DNA of 64,000 nucleotides from Kitasatospora atroaurantiaca (GTDB lineage Bacteria; Actinomycetota; Actinomycetes; Streptomycetales; Streptomycetaceae). Shown here one piece after another: positions 45,766 to 54,137 of the stretch (the stretch's first letter is position 1; each line of letters starts with the position of its first letter). The stretch spans positions 5,642,001 through 5,706,000 of the forward strand of contig NZ_VIVR01000001.1 in NCBI RefSeq assembly GCF_007828955.1, written 5' to 3'. Below the pieces are notes generated by a model that saw only the letters and a program-made list of their open reading frames with translations, did not search any database and was not told the origin of the DNA. The translations under genes were made by a program, and so were the position numbers.

Positions 45766-47394
45766 ATGGATGCTGTGACCCAGGTCCCCGCGCCGGTGAA
45801 CGAGCCGGTCCGCAGCTACGCCCCCGGCAGCCCCGAACGGGCTCGCCTGGAGGCCAAGCTGAAGGAGCTGGGCGGCCAGGAGCCGATCCAGCTGACCATG
45901 ACGATCAACGGTGAGCGCCGGATGGGCGGCGGCACCGAGATCGACGTCGTGCAGCCGCACAACCACGCTGCCAAGCTCGGCACCCTGCGCAACGCCACCC
46001 AGGACGATGCGCGGGACGCCATTGACGCTGCCCTGGCTGCTGCTCCGGCCTGGCAGGCGCTCTCCTTCGACTCCCGCGCGGCCATCTTCCTCAAGGCCGC
46101 CGACCTGCTGGCCGGCCCGTGGCGCGAGACCCTCGCCGCAGCCACCATGCTCGGCCAGTCCAAGACCGCGCAGCAGGCCGAGATCGACACCCCCTGCGAG
46201 CTGGTCGACTTCCTGCGCTTCAACGTGCACTTCGCCCGGCAGATCATCGCCGAGCAGCCGATCTCCTCCGAGGGCGTCTGGAACCGCAGCGACCACCGCG
46301 CGCTGGAGGGCTTCGTCTACGCGATCACGCCTTTCAACTTCACCGCCATCGCGGGCAACCTGCCCACCGCCCCCGCCCTGATGGGCAACGTGGTGCTGTG
46401 GAAGCCGTCCCCGACCCAGCAGTTCTCCGCTCACCTGCTGATGCAGCTGCTCGAGGCGGCCGGCCTGCCCAAGGGCGTCATCAACATGGTCACCGGTGAC
46501 GGCCTGGCCGTCTCCGAGGTCGCCCTCAAGCACCCCGAGCTGGCGGGCATCCACTTCACCGGCTCCACCGCGACCTTCCAGCACCTGTGGCGCGAGGTCG
46601 GCAACAACATCGCGGGCTACCGCTCGTACCCGCGGATCGTCGGCGAGACCGGCGGCAAGGACTTCCTGGTCGCCCACCCGTCCGCCGACCCGGCCGTGCT
46701 GAAGACCGCGATGACCCGCGGTGCCTTCGAGTTCCAGGGCCAGAAGTGCTCGGCGCTCTCGCGGGCGTACGTCCCGGCGTCCCTCTGGGCCGGCATCAAG
46801 GACGACTTCCGCGACGAGGTCGAGTGGCTCACCATGGGTGACGTCAACGACCTGTCGAACTTCATGAGCGCCGTCATCGACGAGCGTTCGTTCGCCAAGA
46901 ACAAGGCCGCGATCGACCGGGCCAAGGCCGACCCGAAGGTCGAGATCCTGGCCGGCGGCACGTACGACGACTCGGTCGGCTACTTCGTCCGTCCGACCGT
47001 GCTGGTCTGCGAGGACCCGGCGAGCGAGTACTTCCGTGACGAGTACTTCGGCCCGATCCTCTCGGTCTTCGTCTACGAGGACGAGAAGTACGACGAGATG
47101 CTCGCGCAGATGGAGTCGGTGTCCAGCTACGGCCTGACCGGCGCGATCATCGCCCAGGACCGCGAGGCCGTCCAGCACGCGATGCACGTGCTGCGCAACG
47201 CCGCGGGCAACTTCTACATCAACGACAAGCCGACCGGCGCCGTCGTCGGCCAGCAGCCCTTCGGCGGCGGCCGGGCCTCCGGCACCAACGACAAGGCCGG
47301 CGCCAAGCAGAACCTGATGCGGTGGACCTCGACCCGGTCCATCAAGGAGACGTTCGTCCCGCCGACGGACTACCGCTACCCGCACATGGGCTGA
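45766..47394 (+). CDS. pruA: L-glutamate gamma-semialdehyde (1-pyrroline-5-carboxylate) dehydrogenase
   Basis: Oxidises glutamate semialdehyde to glutamate, the second step of proline catabolism. The 542-residue aldehyde dehydrogenase has YAITPFNFTAIAGNLPTAPA, LWKPSPTQQFSAHL, IVGETGGKDFLVAH with the catalytic Glu, and the nucleophile in FEFQGQKCSALSRAYVP. It matches the stand-alone P5C dehydrogenase type rather than a fused PutA. Proline dehydrogenase follows 86 bases downstream. Confidence 0.96.
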   Translation: MDAVTQVPAPVNEPVRSYAPGSPERARLEAKLKELGGQEPIQLTMTINGERRMGGGTEIDVVQPHNHAAKLGTLRNATQDDARDAIDAALAAAPAWQALSFDSRAAIFLKAADLLAGPWRETLAAATMLGQSKTAQQAEIDTPCELVDFLRFNVHFARQIIAEQPISSEGVWNRSDHRALEGFVYAITPFNFTAIAGNLPTAPALMGNVVLWKPSPTQQFSAHLLMQLLEAAGLPKGVINMVTGDGLAVSEVALKHPELAGIHFTGSTATFQHLWREVGNNIAGYRSYPRIVGETGGKDFLVAHPSADPAVLKTAMTRGAFEFQGQKCSALSRAYVPASLWAGIKDDFRDEVEWLTMGDVNDLSNFMSAVIDERSFAKNKAAIDRAKADPKVEILAGGTYDDSVGYFVRPTVLVCEDPASEYFRDEYFGPILSVFVYEDEKYDEMLAQMESVSSYGLTGAIIAQDREAVQHAMHVLRNAAGNFYINDKPTGAVVGQQPFGGGRASGTNDKAGAKQNLMRWTSTRSIKETFVPPTDYRYPHMG

Positions 47395-47480
47395 CCAAGC
47401 CCTGTGCTCACGGGGCGGCGGCCCACCCTCAGCCGCCGCCCCACCCCTCTCCCCCTGTTGAACCATCTCCAGGAGTAACG

Positions 47481-48410
47481 ATGCTCCGTTCCGCCCTCCT
47501 CGCCGCCTCCCGCTCCCCGCAGGTGCGCACCGTCGTGGAGAAGTTCCCGCCGACCCACGCGATAGTCGAGCGCTTCGTCGCCGGCGAGCGGCTCGACCAG
47601 GCGATCGCCGCCACCGACGAGCTGGTGGTCACCGGCCGCAAGGTCACCCTGGACCACCTCGGCGAGGACACCAAGGACGCCGCCCAGGCCGCCGGCACCG
47701 CCGAGGCGTACGAGCACCTGCTGGCCGCTCTCAAGGAGACCGGCCTGGCCGCGAACGCCGAGGTGTCGGTCAAGCTCTCGGCGGTCGGTCAGTTCCTGCC
47801 GGTGGACGGCGAGAAGATCGCGCTGGAGAACGCCCGGCGGATCTGCGAGGCGGCGGCGGACGCGGGCACCACGGTCACCCTGGACATGGAGGACCACACC
47901 ACCACCGACTCCACCCTCTCGATCGCCCGCGAGCTGCGCACCGACTTCCCCTGGCTGGGCGTCGTGCTGCAGGCGTACCTGCGCCGCACCGAGGCCGACT
48001 GCGCGGACTTCGCCGGTGCCGGCTCGCGCGTGCGGCTCTGCAAGGGCGCGTACAAGGAGCCCGAGTCGGTCGCCTTCCAGGGCAAGAAGGACGTCGACCT
48101 GGCGTACGTCCGGGCGCTCAAGGTCCTGATGGGCGGCGAGGGCTACCCGATGATCGCCTCGCACGACCCGAACATGATCAAGATCGCCGGCCAGCTCGCC
48201 GAGTGGCACGGCCGCGGCAGCGACAGCTTCGAGTACCAGATGCTCTTCGGCATCCGCCCGGAGGAGCAGCTGCGCCTGGCCGAGGCGGGCAACACCATGC
48301 GGGTGTACCTGCCGTACGGCGAGGAGTGGTACGGCTACTTCATGCGCCGCCTCGCGGAGCGCCCGGCCAACCTGGTGTTCTTCCTCCGCGCCATGGCCAC
48401 CCGCGGCTGA
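47481..48410 (+). CDS. Proline dehydrogenase
   Basis: FAD enzyme oxidising proline to 1-pyrroline-5-carboxylate, feeding pruA just upstream. The 309-residue monofunctional ProDH shows VSVKLSAVGQFLP, TLDMEDHTTTDSTL, GVVLQAYLRRTEADC, SRVRLCKGAYKEP, MIASHDPNMI and the C-terminal MRVYLPYGEEWYGYFMRRLAERP with the paired arginines that bind proline. ATG 47481 has AGGAG 8 bases upstream. The separate pruA/ProDH pair is typical of actinobacteria. Confidence 0.96.
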   Translation: MLRSALLAASRSPQVRTVVEKFPPTHAIVERFVAGERLDQAIAATDELVVTGRKVTLDHLGEDTKDAAQAAGTAEAYEHLLAALKETGLAANAEVSVKLSAVGQFLPVDGEKIALENARRICEAAADAGTTVTLDMEDHTTTDSTLSIARELRTDFPWLGVVLQAYLRRTEADCADFAGAGSRVRLCKGAYKEPESVAFQGKKDVDLAYVRALKVLMGGEGYPMIASHDPNMIKIAGQLAEWHGRGSDSFEYQMLFGIRPEEQLRLAEAGNTMRVYLPYGEEWYGYFMRRLAERPANLVFFLRAMATRG

Positions 48411-48439
48411 GGGGTAACCCGGCGGGATTGGCTACCCAC

Positions 48440-48544
48440 AGGGGCGCGGGGCTCTGTCTAATCAACTGCGCGCGCGACCAGGGCACGACGTTGGTGCACG
48501 GTTGCGCGCGCACGCAGTTCATCAAACAGAGCCCCGCGCCCCTG
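48440..48544. repeat. Dispersed GC hairpin element, copy 5 (group B)
   Basis: Left arm CAGGGGCGCGGGGCTCTGT at 48440-48458 pairs with ACAGAGCCCCGCGCCCTG at the right end, one C short of perfect. It carries the group B core GCACGCAGTTCATCAAACAG. It lies between the convergent proline dehydrogenase and TerD genes. Confidence 0.9.
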
Positions 48545-48603
48545 CTGTGGTTGCTCAGAGCTGTTCGCTGCGCCCCTGCTGTGGTTGCTCAGAGCCGCTC
48601 GCT
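48537..48603. repeat. Imperfect 33-bp tandem duplication at the edge of repeat copy 5
   Basis: GCGCCCTGCTGTGGTTGCTC begins at 48537 and is repeated as GCGCCCCTGCTGTGGTTGCT from about 48570; both continue through CAGAGC and TCGCT. The second unit reaches the stop codon of the TerD gene. Confidence 0.85.
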
Positions 48604-49775
48604 CAGAGCATCGCCGCCGCGGGCTTGGCCATGGCGCGGGCGGTCTTGGCGTTGACGTACTCGCCGATGGCCGTCATCACCCACTCGCCGGAGAACTGGC
48701 GGACGAGCTTGCACATCACCACGCCGGTGTGGGGCTCGGACTGGGTGAGGTCGAAGCGGACCAGCTCCTGGCCGGTGCCCGCGTCGAGGAGGCGGCAGTA
48801 GGCGTTCTTGACGTCGGTGAACTTCTGGCCGGAGAAGGAGTTCACCACGAAGACCAGGCCGCAGACCTCCGGCGGCAGCCCGTCCAGGTGGACGGTGATC
48901 GCCTCGTCGTCGCCCGCGCCCTCGCCGGTGAGGTTGTCGCCGGAGTGGGCGATCGCGCCGTTGAAGATGCTCAGCTTCATGAACCAGGCGGTCTCCAGCT
49001 TGTTGCGCTGGGCGTCGAAGGCGAGGCAGGAGGCGTCCAGGTCGATGTTGCGGCCGCGGCCGGCCGGCTCCCAGCCGAGGCCCATCCGGACGGAGGAGAG
49101 GAAGGGCTTGCCGTTCTTCTCCAGCGAGACCGAGCCGCCCTTGGTCAGGCTGACCCGGCCCTTGTCCAGGGTGACCTTGGTGAGTGAGGCGGGTACGGCG
49201 GGCGGCGTGACCGGCTTGGGCGGCGCTGTCGGGGCTGCCTGGGCGGCCGCAGCCGGGGCCGGGGCGGCGGGCTCCTCCACGGAGACGCCGAAGTCGGTCG
49301 CGATGCCGGCCAGCCCGTTGTCGTAGCCCTGCCCGACCGCGCGGACCTTCCAGCTGTCGCCGCGCCGGTACACCTCGACCACCACCAGCGCCGTCTCCCT
49401 GGTCAGCCGAGGCGGGGTGAACGTGACCAGGACCGCGCCGCTGTCGGCGTCCCGGACCGTCGCGGTGGGCTCCGTCCCGGCGAAGGTCGCGCCCGCGTCG
49501 TCCAGGCTGGCCGTCACCACGACCTTGCTGATCTCCGAGGGCAGCGAGCCGGTGTCGACCGTGATGGCGTCCGGTGTGGAACCGGCGGCGGGGCGGTGGG
49601 TGACGCCGGGGCCGTTCGGGGCGTTGAAGAAGACGAAGTCGGCGTCGGACCTGACCTTCCCCGCCTCCGTCAGCAGCAGCCCGGAGACGTCCAGGGCCTT
49701 CGGCGCCGTCACCTCGACCGTCACCCGGGCAGTGGTGAGCGGCGCGTTGCCGCCCTGGGTCAGGACCGTCGTCAC
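48603..49775 (-). CDS. Tandem TerD-domain protein
   Basis: A 390-residue protein with two TerD-like domains. The N-terminal copy (about residues 10-165) is diverged: DADFVFFNAPNGPGVTHR, SKVVVTASLDD and GDSWKVRAVGQGY. An Ala/Pro-rich linker (165-195) follows. The second copy (200-385) has the calcium-binding-type core RNIDLDASCLAFDA, GDNLTGEGAGDDEAI and GEWVMTAIGEYVNAKT. TerD proteins occur in tellurite-resistance and stress systems; double-domain forms are common in streptomycetes with roles in calcium or stress signalling proposed. No other ter genes are present. The GTG start has GGAGGAGC upstream. Confidence 0.88.
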   Translation of the reverse strand: MTTVLTQGGNAPLTTARVTVEVTAPKALDVSGLLLTEAGKVRSDADFVFFNAPNGPGVTHRPAAGSTPDAITVDTGSLPSEISKVVVTASLDDAGATFAGTEPTATVRDADSGAVLVTFTPPRLTRETALVVVEVYRRGDSWKVRAVGQGYDNGLAGIATDFGVSVEEPAAPAPAAAAQAAPTAPPKPVTPPAVPASLTKVTLDKGRVSLTKGGSVSLEKNGKPFLSSVRMGLGWEPAGRGRNIDLDASCLAFDAQRNKLETAWFMKLSIFNGAIAHSGDNLTGEGAGDDEAITVHLDGLPPEVCGLVFVVNSFSGQKFTDVKNAYCRLLDAGTGQELVRFDLTQSEPHTGVVMCKLVRQFSGEWVMTAIGEYVNAKTARAMAKPAAAML

Positions 49776-49930
49776 AGTGCTCCTCCTGGGGTGCTCGGGT
49801 GGCGGGACGCCCGTGCTGCGCCAACCCTAGCCAACGGGCCCGCTCGGCGGGCCGTGACTTGGCGGGGCATCAGTGCGGGCGGTCGGAAAATGCTCTTGTC
49901 GGGCGATGTCTGCTGGGGAAGCATGCAGAG

Positions 49931-52405
49931 ATGCCAGCTCTTCAACGTTCCGAGGCGCTCACCCGTGCCCGACAGCTCCAGGTCCACGGCTACACCGTCG
50001 ACCTGGACCTCACCCGAGGCGAGGAGGTGTTCGGCAGCACCACCGTGATCCGGTTCGGTTGCACGGAGCCGGGCTCCGACACCTTCCTGGACCTGCAACC
50101 CGCCGCCCTGCACCGAGTGGTGCTCAACGGCCGGCCGCTCGACCCGGCGGACCTGGACGGCAACCGGCTCGTCCTCAGCGGCCTGGCCGCCGAGAACGAG
50201 CTGCTGGTCGAGGCCGAGATGCGTTACTCCCGGACCGGCGAGGGCCTGCACCGCTTCACCGACCCGGCCGACGGCGCCGTCTATCTGTACGCCTCCTGCG
50301 GTCCCGACATGGCTCCGCAGGTCTTCCCCTGTTTCGACCAGCCGGACCTCAAGGCCCCGTTCACCCTGGCGGCCACCGCGCCGGCCGACTGGAGCGTGAT
50401 CGCCAACGGCTCCGGCGGGCGGACGGCCGAAGGGCGCTGGGAGTTCGCGCCCACCCTGCCGATCAGCACCTATCTGGTGACCCTGGTGGCCGGCCCGCTG
50501 CACTCGGTGTACTCCGAGCACGACGGCATCCCGCTCGGCCTGCACTCCCGCCGCTCGCTCGCCGCCGACCTGGACCGTGAGGCCGCCGAGCTGTTCGAGG
50601 TCACCCGGGCCTCCTTCGACCGGCTGCACGAGCTCTTCGACGAGCGCTACCCCTTCGGCCGCTACGACCAGGCCTTCGTGCCCGAGTTCAACTGGGGCGC
50701 GATGGAGAACCCGGGCTGCGTGGTGTTCCGCGAGGAACTGCTGTTCCACTCGGCCCCCACCGAGGCCGAACGCGAGTCGCGGGCCATGGTGGTGGCGCAC
50801 GAGATGGCGCACATGTGGTTCGGCGACCTGGTCACCATGCGCTGGTGGGACGACCTCTGGCTGAACGAGTCCTTCGCCGAGTACCTGGGCTACCGGATCG
50901 CCGCCGAGAACACCCGCTTCACCGGTGCCTGGACCAGCTTCGCCGTCAAGCGCAAGGGCTGGGGCTACGACGCCGACCAGCGCTCCACCACCCACCCGAT
51001 CGCGATGCGCAGCATGGACAGCGTGGCCGACGCGCTGGTCAACTTCGACGGCATCGCCTACGCCAAGGGCGCCTCCGCGCTGCGCCAGCTGGTCGCCTGG
51101 CTGGGTGACGAGGCCTTCTTCGCGGGCATCAACGAGCACTTCGCCCGGCACCGCTTCGGCAACGCCGACCTGGCCGACTTCCTGGACGCCCTCGCCACCA
51201 CGAGCGGCCGGGACGTCCAGGGCTGGGCCGAGCGCTGGCTGCGGACCAGCGGGGTGGACACGCTCCGGCTGGAGCTGGCGTACGAGGGCGACAAGGTGGT
51301 CTCCGCCGAGCTGGTGCCCGGCGGGACGCGCCCGCACCGGGTCGGGATCGGGGTCTTCGACGGCCAAGCACCTGCGCTGGTGCTCCGGGACAGGTTCGAG
51401 GCCGAGGTGGAGCCCGGCCGTCGTACGCCGCTGCCGCAGCTGGCCGGGGCGCCCCGGGCCGCGCTGGTGCTCCCCAACCACGGCGACCTGACCTGGGCGA
51501 AGATCCGGCTGGACGCCGACTCCTGGCAGACCGTCACGGAGTCGCTGGCGGAGATCGAGGACCCGCTGGTCCGCGCCGTGCTCTGGGAGAACGCCCGCGA
51601 CCTGGTGCAGGACGCCGAGCTCTCGCCGGGCCGGTACCTGGACCTGGTGGCCGCGCAGCTGCCGGACGAGCCGGTGGACTCGATCGTCGAGGCCGTGCTG
51701 ACCTTCGCCCGGCAGCGGGTGATCGGCAGCTACCTCGCCCCGGCGGACCGCCCGGCCGCGCACGCCCTGCTGGGCAGCGTCTGCCGGACGCTGCTGGCAC
51801 GCCCGGGAGCGGGGGAGGGCCTGCGGCTGGCCGCCCTGCGCGGGGCTGTCGAGAACGCGCAGGGCGAGGAACTCGCCGAGCTGCAGGACTGGTTGGAGCA
51901 CGGCGGCCCGGGCGTGGCACTCAGCTCGCAGCTCCGCTGGGCCGCACTCGGCAGGCTCGCCGCCGGGGGCGTCATCGGTGAGGAGAGGATCGCCGCCGAG
52001 CTGGCCGCCGACCCGAGCAGCAGCGCCCACGAGGGGGCCGCACTGGCCCGGGCCGCGCGGCCCGAGCGGGCGGCCAAGGAGCAGGCCTGGCAGGAGCTGT
52101 TCAGCGGCGTGCTCTCCAACCACCTGCTGACGGCGACCTCGCAGGGCTTCTGGCAGTCGGGCTCGGAGGAGCTGCAGCAGGAGTACCTGGAGCGGTACTT
52201 CGCCGAGCTGCCCGCCGCCGGGCGGCGCAGCGACATCGTCGCCAGGGCGCTCGGGTCGGCGCTGTTCCCGGCCGGGTGGTCGACGCCGGAGGCCGTCGGC
52301 CTGGCCGAGACCTGCCTGGCGGGAGAGGAACTGACGCCCGCGCTGCGCCGGGTGCTGGCCGACCGGCTGGACGACCTGCGCCGCGCGGTCCGCATCCGGG
52401 GCTGA
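49931..52405 (+). CDS. pepN: Aminopeptidase N (M1 zinc metallopeptidase)
   Basis: An 824-residue M1-family aminopeptidase releasing N-terminal residues from peptides. The exopeptidase motif appears as NWGAMENPGC and the zinc site as VVAHEMAHMWFGDLV with the third ligand Glu in LNESFAEYLG. The C-terminal ERAP1-like helical domain is present. It is cytosolic by lack of a signal. The start at ATG 49931 (MPALQRSEALTRARQLQV) gives the normal N-terminus but its ribosome binding site (GGGGAAGC) is only fair. It is divergent from the TerD gene. Confidence 0.95.
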   Translation: MPALQRSEALTRARQLQVHGYTVDLDLTRGEEVFGSTTVIRFGCTEPGSDTFLDLQPAALHRVVLNGRPLDPADLDGNRLVLSGLAAENELLVEAEMRYSRTGEGLHRFTDPADGAVYLYASCGPDMAPQVFPCFDQPDLKAPFTLAATAPADWSVIANGSGGRTAEGRWEFAPTLPISTYLVTLVAGPLHSVYSEHDGIPLGLHSRRSLAADLDREAAELFEVTRASFDRLHELFDERYPFGRYDQAFVPEFNWGAMENPGCVVFREELLFHSAPTEAERESRAMVVAHEMAHMWFGDLVTMRWWDDLWLNESFAEYLGYRIAAENTRFTGAWTSFAVKRKGWGYDADQRSTTHPIAMRSMDSVADALVNFDGIAYAKGASALRQLVAWLGDEAFFAGINEHFARHRFGNADLADFLDALATTSGRDVQGWAERWLRTSGVDTLRLELAYEGDKVVSAELVPGGTRPHRVGIGVFDGQAPALVLRDRFEAEVEPGRRTPLPQLAGAPRAALVLPNHGDLTWAKIRLDADSWQTVTESLAEIEDPLVRAVLWENARDLVQDAELSPGRYLDLVAAQLPDEPVDSIVEAVLTFARQRVIGSYLAPADRPAAHALLGSVCRTLLARPGAGEGLRLAALRGAVENAQGEELAELQDWLEHGGPGVALSSQLRWAALGRLAAGGVIGEERIAAELAADPSSSAHEGAALARAARPERAAKEQAWQELFSGVLSNHLLTATSQGFWQSGSEELQQEYLERYFAELPAAGRRSDIVARALGSALFPAGWSTPEAVGLAETCLAGEELTPALRRVLADRLDDLRRAVRIRG

Positions 52406-52435
52406 CGGCCGGGCGGCAGTCGGCCGAGGGAGCCG

Positions 52436-53347
52436 TCAGCCGAAGATGCCGCGAACGGCCAGCGCCCGCGGCCGGCGGATCCCGAAGGCCGAGGCGGCCC
52501 AGGTCTCCTGGGCCGCCCGCTCCCTGCCCGGGGCCGGGCAGCGGGCGCCGCGCACCCCGAAGACGTACTCGCCGGGCTGGACGTCCAGCCCGGCGGGCGC
52601 CGTGAAGCGGTAGACCAGCGTGCCGTGCTCCTGGGTGACCGTCACGACCGCTCCGGGGAGGGTGCTCCAGGGGGTGGTGCCCGGCAGCGCCTCGGGGCGG
52701 GCCAGTCGCAGCTCGACCTGCAGCGCGGTGAGCGGCTCGCCGAGGACCAGCGCGAGGGTGTGCCTGGTGCCGGAGGGGCCGAGCAGCTCGCGGCTGCCCT
52801 CGCCGGCCAGGGCCTCGGTCGGCACCGCCTCGGTCGGCCGCCCGGTGGGCCCGCCGGTCGGGCCGAACGGCTCCGGTGTGGAGCCGGCCGAGCCGCTGGG
52901 GGCGCCGCTCGGGGTCGACGGTGACGGCGCGGGTGATCCCGACGCAGACGCCGTCGGTGAGGACGGTGCCGGGCCGGCCGGTACGGGCGGGGCCGAGGAG
53001 GTGTGCCGGACCGGGGTCACGGGTGTGCTCAGCGCCCGGGGGCCGATCGTCGGCGCCGCGGTGGCCGAAGCGGCCGCCACGGGCATGGGGTGGGCGGAGC
53101 CGTCCGGGCTGGGCAGCGGCGGGCTGGCGCCCACGTTGGACACCCCCGGCTGCCGCCCGACGCTCTGCTGCTCGCTGACCAGCCAGGTGGTGGCGACGCT
53201 GATCCCGACCACGGTGGACATCGCCATCGCCGCGCCGGAGAACCGGAAACCGGGGAGCCTGAACCGTGCGCCGACCGGCTTCGGCCGACTGTGCCGCCCG
53301 TACCCGACGCCCGCTCGCGCCGTCACCCTGTCCTCGCGGAGAACCAC
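52436..53347 (-). CDS. Membrane-anchored Pro/Ser-rich hypothetical protein
   Basis: A 303-residue protein of unknown function. From GTG 53347 (GGGAGGGGG just upstream) it has a short basic cytoplasmic segment and one transmembrane helix (GAAMAMSTVVGISVATTWLV, about residues 38-58). A long Pro/Ser/Thr/Ala linker (60-195) leads to a C-terminal beta-rich domain of about 100 residues (RHTLALVLGEPLTALQVELR to EYVFGVRGARCPAPGRER). Topology suggests an extracellular domain held above the membrane. It is convergent with pepN and divergent from the SsgA-like gene. Confidence 0.65.
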   Translation of the reverse strand: MVLREDRVTARAGVGYGRHSRPKPVGARFRLPGFRFSGAAMAMSTVVGISVATTWLVSEQQSVGRQPGVSNVGASPPLPSPDGSAHPMPVAAASATAAPTIGPRALSTPVTPVRHTSSAPPVPAGPAPSSPTASASGSPAPSPSTPSGAPSGSAGSTPEPFGPTGGPTGRPTEAVPTEALAGEGSRELLGPSGTRHTLALVLGEPLTALQVELRLARPEALPGTTPWSTLPGAVVTVTQEHGTLVYRFTAPAGLDVQPGEYVFGVRGARCPAPGRERAAQETWAASAFGIRRPRALAVRGIFG

Positions 53348-53498
53348 CCGACCCCCTCCCGGTCCTGGGTATGCATCAGCCTTCGCTGGGCAGGGCAACG
53401 AGACTACCAGCGGCGGGCCGAGCCTCCGAAGTCCCGGTACGAAACGGATCGGTGACATGGAGTGCCGTGCGGCGTCCGATAATTGACGAGTCATCCGG

Positions 53499-53529
53499 TT
53501 GTGTGCGGGCCCGTGGACGGCCGTAGGCT
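53499..53529 (+). promoter_or_regulatory. Putative promoter of the SsgA-like gene
   Basis: TTGTGT at 53499-53504, a 19-base spacer, then TAGGCT at 53524-53529, about 80 bases before the ATG. The spacer is slightly long. Confidence 0.35.
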
Positions 53530-53609
53530 GCAACCCCTTGCAACCCTTGCCCGCCACCCGGCGGTACATCAGGCTGGGCGGAACCCCAGCCGCCTCGGAG
53601 AGATCGTTC

Positions 53610-54104
53610 ATGCCGCGCGACCCGTTGTCAGTCCCCTCCGACCCGTTCGCCGCCACCCCCACGGGCGACGAGCTGGGCCACCCCGCCATCGCCGTACCGG
53701 CGCCGGTGGAGGAGGTCATGACGATGCGGATCGCGCTCGACCAGGACCTGGTGGGAGAGGTGCGTACCCGCTTCCGGTACGACCCCGAGCGGCCTTACGA
53801 GGTCCTGCTCACCTTCCACCTCGGCCGGTCGGACGAGGCGGACTGGGTCTTCTCACGGGACCTGCTGCGGGACGGGCTCGAGGCGCTGAGCGGGCAGGGG
53901 GACGTCAAGCTCTGGCCCGCGTACTGTCCCTGTCACGGCTCGACCCTGCACCTCGCGCTCGAATCCCCGCACGGCAGCGCGCTGTTGGAGGTCTCCAGGC
54001 CGAGGGTGAGGGCCTGGCTGGACCGCACCTACGTGGTCGTCTCCGAGGCCGAGGAGGCAGCGGCCGGCCCCACCGACGACCAGCTCGCCGCACTGCTGGC
54101 CTAA
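53610..54104 (+). CDS. SsgA-like sporulation and cell division protein (SALP)
   Basis: A 164-residue SsgA-like protein. The family core is recognisable: RIALDQDLVGEVRTRFRYDP, PYEVLLTFHLGRSDEADWVF, SRDLLRDGLEALSGQGDVKL and ALLEVSRPRVRAWLDRTY. SALPs are specific to morphologically complex actinomycetes and direct septum placement or peptidoglycan maintenance during sporulation. Which paralogue (SsgA to SsgG class) cannot be decided here. It carries a CPCH stretch (WPAYCPCHGST) unusual to my memory of SsgB. ATG 53610 has GGAGAGA about 7 bases upstream; an earlier in-frame ATG lacks one. Confidence 0.85.
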   Translation: MPRDPLSVPSDPFAATPTGDELGHPAIAVPAPVEEVMTMRIALDQDLVGEVRTRFRYDPERPYEVLLTFHLGRSDEADWVFSRDLLRDGLEALSGQGDVKLWPAYCPCHGSTLHLALESPHGSALLEVSRPRVRAWLDRTYVVVSEAEEAAAGPTDDQLAALLA

Positions 54105-54137
54105 GGGCCGGTTCGTGGGCACATGGCCGACTACGTG

